Positions 6,120 to 10,041 of a stretch of 10,041 nt of DNA are shown here, piece by piece. The position numbers and the translations under genes are program-made. The notes beneath the pieces were generated by a model. That model saw only the letters and a list, made by a program, of their open reading frames with translations. It did no database searches and was not told the origin of the DNA. Source of the stretch: Candidatus Methylomirabilota bacterium (GTDB lineage Bacteria; Methylomirabilota; Methylomirabilia; Methylomirabilales; CSP1-5); NCBI GenBank assembly GCA_022615475.1, contig JAKEGQ010000039.1:1-10041 (forward strand), written 5' to 3'. Positions within the stretch are counted from its first letter, which is position 1. Each line of letters opens with the position of its first letter.

Positions 6120-6148
6120 ACCATACTTCAGGGAAGAGACGAAGGCAA
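6120..6148 (-). promoter_or_regulatory. Possible promoter for the PP2C-UDG unit
   Basis: The minus strand has TTGCCT (6148-6143) and TATGGT (6125-6120) with a 17-base spacer, 39 bases before the PP2C start codon. It lies back to back with the promoter-like pair of the plus-strand membrane-protein gene. Confidence 0.35.
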
Positions 6149-6151
6149 GGC

Positions 6152-6181
6152 TTGGGTTTTTTGCCTCTCCCGGGCTATATT
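6152..6181 (+). promoter_or_regulatory. Possible promoter overlapping the start of the membrane-protein gene
   Basis: TTGGGT (6152-6157) and TATATT (6176-6181) are separated by 18 bases. If real, transcription would begin near 6188, exactly at an in-frame GTG, which would make the transcript leaderless. It competes with the reading that translation starts at TTG 6152. Confidence 0.35.
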
Positions 6182-6808
6182 CACAGGGTGGGCCAGGACA
6201 TAGCGGAGAACCGGGAGCTGGTTGCCCTTACCTTTCGATCCCTCGAGGAAGCCTTGGCCAAGGGGGGCAGGGAAGAGGCCGTCTCGGCGATCCGGGAGGC
6301 CTTTGCCGGGCGAATCAGGGCCTGCGTTATCGACCTGCCGTCGGCGGAAGAGATGAAGGAGCTGCCCGAGGCCCCTCAGCAGGAGATCAGGGAGCGGCAG
6401 CGCAAGGCCGCACGGCTCCAACAGAAGCGGGAGGCGGCCCTGCAAGTGATTCCGGCATACAGCCAACTGCTCGAGGCCTATCGATCCTACGACGCCGAGA
6501 TGGGTTCCCCACGGCGCCTTGCCCGCACCCTGAAGATCTCGGGCACGACGGTTCTGGTCGGCGCGATGCTCGGGTATCTCGTCGAGCGAGGGATCGGCCT
6601 CCCGTACGCCACGGCGGGTGGCATCGGTCTGGGGGTCCTCGCCTTCTTCATGATGATGCTTAGAACCCTGAGCACCTCCCGGCACATGACGCAGGTGGAG
6701 TCCGCCCACGCCGCGGCCGTGGACAAGCTGAAGGAAGACCTCACCGTCGCCTTCGAGGCGGTGGACCGTCAGCGGACGTGGGAGGGAGAGGGGGACGCCA
6801 GGCCCTGA
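6152..6808 (+). CDS. Two-helix membrane protein with cytoplasmic helical domain, unknown function
   Basis: 218 residues from TTG 6152 (GAAGG six bases upstream), or 206 from GTG 6188. The start is unsettled. The N-terminal two thirds is charged and helical, with a likely coiled coil at about 76-100. Two adjacent membrane segments follow: about 130-146 (TTVLVGAMLGYLV) and 151-170 (ATAGGIGLGVLAFFMMML), joined by a short GERG-type turn. A second charged helical tail is at about 172-215. This hairpin topology puts both charged ends on the same side, probably the cytoplasm. I recognise no family. It shares an mRNA with the TenA-like gene, which starts 14 bases after its stop. Confidence 0.7.
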   Translation: MGFLPLPGYIHRVGQDIAENRELVALTFRSLEEALAKGGREEAVSAIREAFAGRIRACVIDLPSAEEMKELPEAPQQEIRERQRKAARLQQKREAALQVIPAYSQLLEAYRSYDAEMGSPRRLARTLKISGTTVLVGAMLGYLVERGIGLPYATAGGIGLGVLAFFMMMLRTLSTSRHMTQVESAHAAAVDKLKEDLTVAFEAVDRQRTWEGEGDARP

Positions 6809-6822
6809 AGGAGGCACCCACC

Positions 6823-7491
6823 ATGGTGGATGCACGTCACCTCGTGGAAGAGACACGACAGGAGCTTCAGGCGGTCGAGGCGCGGATCCGCCGGCATCCC
6901 TACCTGGACGCCGTAGAAACCGAAGCGGTCTCGAGAGACGAACTGCGCCGCTTCGCCGGCCAGCAGTACCACATCATCGCCAGCGACCTACGCGCGATGG
7001 CCCTCGTGATCGCCAAGGCGGACTCCGCTGAGACGCGGGAGTTCTTCTGGGGAGGGATCCAGGCAGAGCGGGCAGCCCTGGAAGCCCTCGAGGCCTTCGC
7101 CGGCGCCCTCGCCATGCCGGCGGGCGACCTCAAGGGTGCCGAGCCGATCCCGGGCGCATTTGCATACAGTGCCTATGTGGCCTGGCTCGCCCTCTTCGGC
7201 TCCTGCGCCGAGTTTGCCGCCGCCTTCCTGGTAAACCTCGACGCGTGGGGATCGAACTGCGCCCGGATGAGCCAGGCGCTGAAGGCCCGATACCGGATGA
7301 AGGAGGGGGATGTCGGCTTCTTTACCCTGTTCAGTGACCTGCCGCCTGGATTCCAGGACCGGGCCCTGCGGGTGATCCAAGAGGGACTCGACCGGGGGGT
7401 CGGGACCAAGAAGATAAAGCGCGCAGCTCGCATGCTCCAGGGCTACGAGCTTCTCTACTGGGATACCCTCTATGGGGCGTTACCACGGTAG
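6823..7491 (+). CDS. TenA/PqqC-fold (heme-oxygenase-like) protein
   Basis: 222 residues of all-helical TenA/THI-4/PqqC type. ATG 6823 has AAGGAGG eight bases upstream, overlapping the stop of the preceding gene. Recognisable family features are the early helix FAGQQYHIIASDLRAM (44-59), the central helix LFGSCAEFAAAF (124-135) with Cys128 where thiaminase II has its catalytic cysteine, and GYELLYWDTLYG (207-218) with Glu209 at the place of the TenA catalytic glutamate. The aromatic pocket residues differ: the usual Asp/Tyr pair in the first helix reads Gln/His, and the Tyr four residues after the central Cys is Phe. It may therefore not be a thiaminase. PqqC-like or unassigned cofactor chemistry is possible; no thi or pqq genes are nearby. 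Confidence 0.75.
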   Translation: MVDARHLVEETRQELQAVEARIRRHPYLDAVETEAVSRDELRRFAGQQYHIIASDLRAMALVIAKADSAETREFFWGGIQAERAALEALEAFAGALAMPAGDLKGAEPIPGAFAYSAYVAWLALFGSCAEFAAAFLVNLDAWGSNCARMSQALKARYRMKEGDVGFFTLFSDLPPGFQDRALRVIQEGLDRGVGTKKIKRAARMLQGYELLYWDTLYGALPR

Positions 7492-7554
7492 CACCCCAGG
7501 GCACCGTCGATGGCGCCCGGCCCACAGCGGGTCGACCCGCCCTCACCGCCGTGC

Positions 7555-7607
7555 AGTCCTCTCCCGCAAATGGCAGGGCTCGTTGCCCGGGAGGCTCGGA
7601 GGGGACT
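7555..7607. terminator. Inverted repeat between convergent genes, possible bidirectional terminator
   Basis: AGTCCTCTCC (7555-7564) pairs with GGAGGGGACT (7598-7607) over ten base pairs with one G-T pair, enclosing a smaller GGGC/GCCC hairpin. It is followed on the plus strand by ATTTCTT. It lies between the TenA-like gene and the HU stop codon. A separate perfect palindrome GCGGGTCGACCCGC is at 7527-7540. Confidence 0.45.
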
Positions 7608-7893
7608 ATTTCTTACCCAGCAGCGAGTCCTTGAGCTGCTTCGCGGGCCGGATTCGGACGACCCGCTTGGCGGGAATCCTGATGGGCTGGCCCGTCTGGG
7701 GATTTCGACCCATGCGCGCCTTGCGGTTGACGAGGACCACCTTGCCGACGCCTGGGATGACAAACCCGTTCTTGGCCTCCTTCGCCGCGAGAGAAGCAAT
7801 CTCATCTAACAGTGCTGTCGCGGTGCTCTTGCTAATCTTTGCCTGCTCCGCCAGCCGTCCGGCAAGCTGTGCCTTGGTCATCATCTTTGCCAT
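7606..7893 (-). CDS. HU-family DNA-binding protein
   Basis: 95 residues. Small nucleoid-associated protein that binds and bends DNA as a dimer. The start MTKAQLAGRLAEQ (5-17) matches the HU N-terminal helix. GFVIPGVGKVVLVNRKARMG (43-62) gives the beta saddle, and GRNPQTGQPIRIPA (62-75) is the family signature forming the DNA-gripping arm, with its Pro in place. The short Lys-rich C-terminal end is ordinary. The ATG at 7893 is preceded by AAAGGAGG. The gene has its own good promoter and need not depend on the PAS gene upstream. Alpha versus beta or IHF-type role cannot be told from sequence alone. Confidence 0.95.
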   Translation of the reverse strand: MAKMMTKAQLAGRLAEQAKISKSTATALLDEIASLAAKEAKNGFVIPGVGKVVLVNRKARMGRNPQTGQPIRIPAKRVVRIRPAKQLKDSLLGKK

Positions 7894-7932
7894 CCCGCCC
7901 TCCTTTGTCGTGAGTGTTTAACCCGACCCCGC

Positions 7933-7946
7933 TTCCCGCAGGGGAA
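7933..7946 (-). other. Short hairpin in the HU leader
   Basis: TTCCC and GGGAA are separated by four bases, in the 5' untranslated region between the HU promoter and its ribosome site. It could influence HU mRNA stability or translation; there is no direct evidence of a regulatory role. Confidence 0.3.
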
Positions 7947-7948
7947 AC

Positions 7949-7978
7949 CTTATACCCTGTCCGTCCGGCGCGAGTCAA
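7949..7978 (-). promoter_or_regulatory. Sigma70-like promoter of the HU gene
   Basis: The minus strand has TTGACT (7978-7973) and TATAAG (7954-7949), an 18-base spacer, and each box matching five of six consensus bases. It is the best promoter match I find in the window and predicts a leader of about 50 bases, suited to a highly expressed gene. Confidence 0.65.
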
Positions 7979-8000
7979 TAGATTCTTGCAGCCCGACCCT

Positions 8001-8438
8001 TCACACCTTCGTCTTCGTCCCCTCCAGGGCCTGCTCCAGCTCCTTGACCCGGTCCCGGAGCGCCTTCTGCGTGTTGAAGGCGTCGGTATCATCGCGCATC
8101 ACAGCGAAGATCGCCTCCACCTGCCCATCGGATCTTTTGAGCAGCCCGACCGTGAACGCAATGGAGAATCGACTCCCGTCCTTCCTCAGGGCCGGGACCC
8201 GCAGGACCTGATCACCATAGTGGGTCTTGCCGGTCCGCATGACTTCACGAAAGCCGACCCAGTGTCGCTCCCGATATTTCTCGGGGATGATGAGATCCAA
8301 TGACTGCCCCAGAGCCTCCTTCTCGGTGAACCCGAACATCCGTTCGGCCCCGGGGTTCCACAACATGATCTTCCCGTCCGCGCCCGCCAGCACGATCGCG
8401 TCCGCTGCCTCGCGGATGATTCGCTCATGCATCGACAC
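8001..8438 (-). CDS. Stand-alone PAS-domain protein
   Basis: 145 residues, consisting of a single PAS/PAC sensory domain plus a short C-terminal coiled coil (about 122-140). The PAS core is clear: ADAIVLAGADGKIMLWNPGA (12-31), MFGFTEKEALGQ (34-45), DLIIPEKYRERHWVGF (48-63), LRKDGSRFSI (84-93) and the PAC strand VEAIFAVMRDDT (107-118). No kinase, cyclase, HTH or other output domain is fused, so it must act by binding a partner or ligand. Nothing identifies the ligand. The start is GTG 8438 with GGAGG about seven bases upstream; the ATG two codons in is less well spaced. It lies in a minus-strand run with two small genes upstream. Confidence 0.9.
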   Translation of the reverse strand: MSMHERIIREAADAIVLAGADGKIMLWNPGAERMFGFTEKEALGQSLDLIIPEKYRERHWVGFREVMRTGKTHYGDQVLRVPALRKDGSRFSIAFTVGLLKRSDGQVEAIFAVMRDDTDAFNTQKALRDRVKELEQALEGTKTKV

Positions 8439-8491
8439 CGTCCACCTCCCTTCTCGGGAAAGGCCTCCCGCAACCCGGACCCCCCGTCCAG

Positions 8492-8704
8492 TCAGGAGGG
8501 GTTCAGGCTCACAATATGATGATAATGCACCGTGAGTCTCTGGTCGCGGGATGAGCCTTCAGGTTCAACGAAGACGACCAGGCCGTCCGCCGCCTCAAGA
8601 GTCCCCACCAGGCGCCCTGTCACGGTGGGTCCCCCCGGGGCGTCAGTCCTGAGCTTCAGGGTCACCCGCTTGCCGACGTGCCGCCTGATCTCTTGTGGCG
8701 TCAT
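8492..8704 (-). CDS. Small beta-rich protein, possibly SH3/Sm-like barrel
   Basis: 70 residues from ATG 8704, chosen because GGGAGGG lies five bases upstream; an open frame continues upstream to 8758 but reads through a tandem repeat. A short helix (TPQEIRRHVGK, 2-12) is followed by alternating hydrophobic strands: RVTLKLR, TVTGRLVGTLEAADG, LVVFVEP, and LTVHYHHIVSLNPS at the end. A glycine turn between strands 2 and 3, and the helix-then-strands pattern, suggest a small SH3- or Sm-like barrel, perhaps RNA-binding. This is a fold guess only. It sits between the macro-domain-like gene and the PAS gene on the same strand. Confidence 0.65.
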   Translation of the reverse strand: MTPQEIRRHVGKRVTLKLRTDAPGGPTVTGRLVGTLEAADGLVVFVEPEGSSRDQRLTVHYHHIVSLNPS

Positions 8705-8733
8705 CGCATCCCTCCCTCTGGTCAGCAATCTTT

Positions 8734-8754
8734 CTCCAGTCTCCAGTCTCCAGA
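8734..8754. repeat. Tandem heptamer, three units
   Basis: CTCCAGT, CTCCAGT and CTCCAGA follow one another directly, at 8734-8740, 8741-8747 and 8748-8754. They lie in the 50-base gap between the stop of the macro-domain-like gene and the start of the small beta-rich gene. On the minus strand each unit contains GGAG. Confidence 0.85.
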
Positions 8755-9303
8755 TCAAGTCCTGGAACCTCCTCCAGGCGTTGCCCCGCCCTCCTCGAGG
8801 AGATAGAGCGTCCGGGGCGACTGTCCTTCAAGGAGGCCGGCCAGCGCGTGGAGGACCTCGTCATATTCCTCGTGCGAGATACCGCCGCGCAGCGTTCCGA
8901 GGGGGAGGACCCCGATCGTTGCACATCCCCGCGCCACCAGCTCGGTGAGGGCACTCCGGAGACCAATACGCACATCCTCCTTGCGACAGATCGCCTCGCT
9001 GTCAAAGTCGTACACGATCACGCGGGCGACATACGTCGCCCCCCGAGGTCTCCCGTCCTCGATCATGACCGAGCCCAGTGGACGCTTCTCCGCCCGTGTA
9101 GCCCGCTCCAGAGCGGCCCAGAGGTCGAGGGGGGTGGCCTTCGGGTCCAATTCCTGGGTCACCGTCTGCAGGAGAAGGTAGGTATCCTCCGGAACGATGA
9201 GCGCATCCAGTCCCGGCGGGCGCCCGCGCGACGCCCACCGGATAATTTCCGTCGACCCGAGGCGCCCGATGCGCAACCCCTCCTTCGTGAAAGTACGCTT
9301 CAC
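8755..9303 (-). CDS. Macro-domain-like protein, unknown function
   Basis: 182 residues. The stretch about 99-155 resembles the core of macro domains, which bind ADP-ribose and related nucleotides: a strand followed by a helix (VRIGLRSALTELVARG), then a strand and the loop ATIGVLPLGTLRGGISHEEY (128-147), like the macro-domain loop ALGTGxGG. The expected early Asn-rich ribose-binding loop is not clear; DALIVPEDTY (33-42) occupies roughly that place. Binding may therefore differ or be lost. The frame opens at GTG 9303 without an obvious ribosome site; TTG 9276, right after GAAGGAGGGG, is an alternative but is spaced too tightly. It heads a minus-strand run of small genes and is divergent from the hydrolase gene. 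Confidence 0.6.
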   Translation of the reverse strand: MKRTFTKEGLRIGRLGSTEIIRWASRGRPPGLDALIVPEDTYLLLQTVTQELDPKATPLDLWAALERATRAEKRPLGSVMIEDGRPRGATYVARVIVYDFDSEAICRKEDVRIGLRSALTELVARGCATIGVLPLGTLRGGISHEEYDEVLHALAGLLEGQSPRTLYLLEEGGATPGGGSRT

Positions 9304-9332
9304 GCCGAGCGGAGCGTCGCCGAAGCGTCTAC

Positions 9333-9362
9333 TTGACCATCAACCATTGCCCCTGGTACAAG
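9333..9362 (+). promoter_or_regulatory. Possible promoter of the membrane hydrolase gene
   Basis: TTGACC (9333-9338) and TACAAG (9357-9362) are separated by 18 bases, 27 bases before the start codon at 9389, in the divergent gap. Confidence 0.4.
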
Positions 9363-9388
9363 GGCTGGAATGTGCTGGGAGCGCACCC

Positions 9389-9919
9389 ATGGATGTCACC
9401 ACGCATGCCGCGGTTGGGACCTTCGCCGCCCTGGGACTCGCCAAGGGAAAGGAAGGATCCACGGAGATCTGGGCCGCAGTCTTCCTTGGGTCCATGGCCC
9501 CTGACATTGATGCTATTTTCTACCTGATCGATCCCCGCTTCTACTTCGAGCAGCACCGGACGCTCACCCACACCCTGGGTGGAGTGACCCTCCTGTCGGT
9601 GGTGACGGCAGGGCTCATCACCGTGTCTTCGAAAAAGTCCTCCCTCTTTGTGCTGGTGCTCTACGCCTTCGTCGGAGGACTCATCCACCTGGCTCTCGAC
9701 GCGCTGCCCGGCTACCCCCTCCGTCCTCTCGCCCCCCTCTCATCTTACGACTACGCCCTGGGCCTCTTCTGGTGGCGGGATCCCTTCTTCAAAGTGACCG
9801 CCCTCATCGGGATCGGCCTGATCCTCATTCTCCCCCGTTTCCTCGCGCGGCCCTTCCTCGTCCTCGGCTTGCTGGTGATGGTGGGCAAGGTAGCCGTTGC
9901 CTTTTTTCTCCCCCGCTAG
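9389..9919 (+). CDS. Membrane-bound metal-dependent hydrolase, YdjM/DUF457 family
   Basis: 176 residues with about four membrane helices (about 26-47, 62-80, 86-104 and 135-172, the last likely two). Family motifs are present: the early His (T-T-H, residue 6), APDIDAIFYLID (37-48), HRTLTHT (56-62) and HLALDALPGYPLRPL (100-114). The His and Asp residues would form the metal site of this poorly characterised hydrolase family, named from E. coli YdjM. The substrate is unknown. ATG 9389 has GGGAG seven bases upstream and the family start (DVTTHAAVG) begins there, so the longer open frame is rejected. It is monocistronic as far as the window shows. Confidence 0.88.
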   Translation: MDVTTHAAVGTFAALGLAKGKEGSTEIWAAVFLGSMAPDIDAIFYLIDPRFYFEQHRTLTHTLGGVTLLSVVTAGLITVSSKKSSLFVLVLYAFVGGLIHLALDALPGYPLRPLAPLSSYDYALGLFWWRDPFFKVTALIGIGLILILPRFLARPFLVLGLLVMVGKVAVAFFLPR

Positions 9920-10041
9920 ATTCGACGACCGTTGACCGATGACCGTCTCCTCGCCTGCGGCGAGGGGGAAGGTCGACCGCGGAGGCCGGCGAAACCCGCG
10001 CCTCCGTCGAATAGGGTTTGACCGCGAGACGCATACGCTAA
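9920..10041. other. Non-coding tail of the window
   Basis: No gene is supported here. It holds three seven-base near-repeats (GACGACC, GTTGACC, GATGACC at 9924-9944) and a hairpin with a seven-base-pair stem, CCTCGCC and GGCGAGG around TGC (9949-9965). The hairpin lacks a T-run but could still end or stabilise the hydrolase transcript. Confidence 0.5.

Noticed and set aside
5935..6663. Plus-strand 242-codon frame and a similar minus-strand frame at 6128-6856
   Set aside because: Both overlap the PP2C or membrane-protein genes in other frames and have low-complexity Arg/Gly/Pro composition.
6823..7491. Assignment of the TenA-like protein as a heme-oxygenase-like diiron oxidase
   Set aside because: The histidine/carboxylate ligand set of that family, especially the late His-x3-Asp/Glu-x2-His, is absent; the corresponding region reads FFTLFSD.
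8734..8754. Tandem heptamer as a CRISPR-like array
   Set aside because: The units are seven bases with no spacers and there are only three of them.

Overview
The window is GC-rich bacterial chromosome of ordinary housekeeping and stress-response character. There are no rRNA or tRNA genes, IS elements or CRISPR arrays that I can see. GTG starts are common, Shine-Dalgarno sites are often strong, and several protein types here (type-5 uracil-DNA glycosylase, small PAS protein, TenA-like protein, DsbA/FrnE-like protein) recur in deep-branching environmental bacteria. I would guess the NC10/Methylomirabilota-Rokubacteria neighbourhood, but that is inference from overall feel and not from a marker gene.

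Layout. Minus strand, 103-2544: a membrane-anchored coiled-coil protein, then a DsbA/FrnE-like oxidoreductase, then the Ada methylation-repair protein. The oxidoreductase is the most interesting item. Its frame is interrupted by one in-frame TGA exactly where the first catalytic cysteine of the CPWC motif belongs. The TGA is followed at the right distance by a strong stem-loop with a G-rich apical loop. I read this as a selenoprotein with a U-P-W-C active site. Conventional annotation would truncate it to a 184-residue protein lacking its active site.

Plus strand, 2629-3560: a promoter, a possible 24-residue proline-rich peptide, a small coiled-coil lipoprotein and a small secreted helical protein, ending in a terminator-like hairpin. 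Minus strand, 3584-6081: a PP2C phosphatase, a type-5 uracil-DNA glycosylase and a ferredoxin-NADP-reductase-like flavoprotein, in tight order. Plus strand, 6152-7491: a two-helix membrane protein followed by a TenA/PqqC-fold protein, as a two-gene operon. Minus strand, 7606-9303: a macro-domain-like protein, a small beta-rich protein, a stand-alone PAS protein and an HU protein with its own good promoter. Plus strand, 9389-9919: a membrane-bound metal-dependent hydrolase of the YdjM/DUF457 type, followed by short non-coding sequence.

Common threads are DNA repair (Ada, UDG), thiol/selenol redox chemistry (DsbA-like selenoprotein, flavin reductase) and envelope coiled-coil proteins. The strongest functional link is the apparent co-transcription of the coiled-coil protein, the selenoprotein and Ada.
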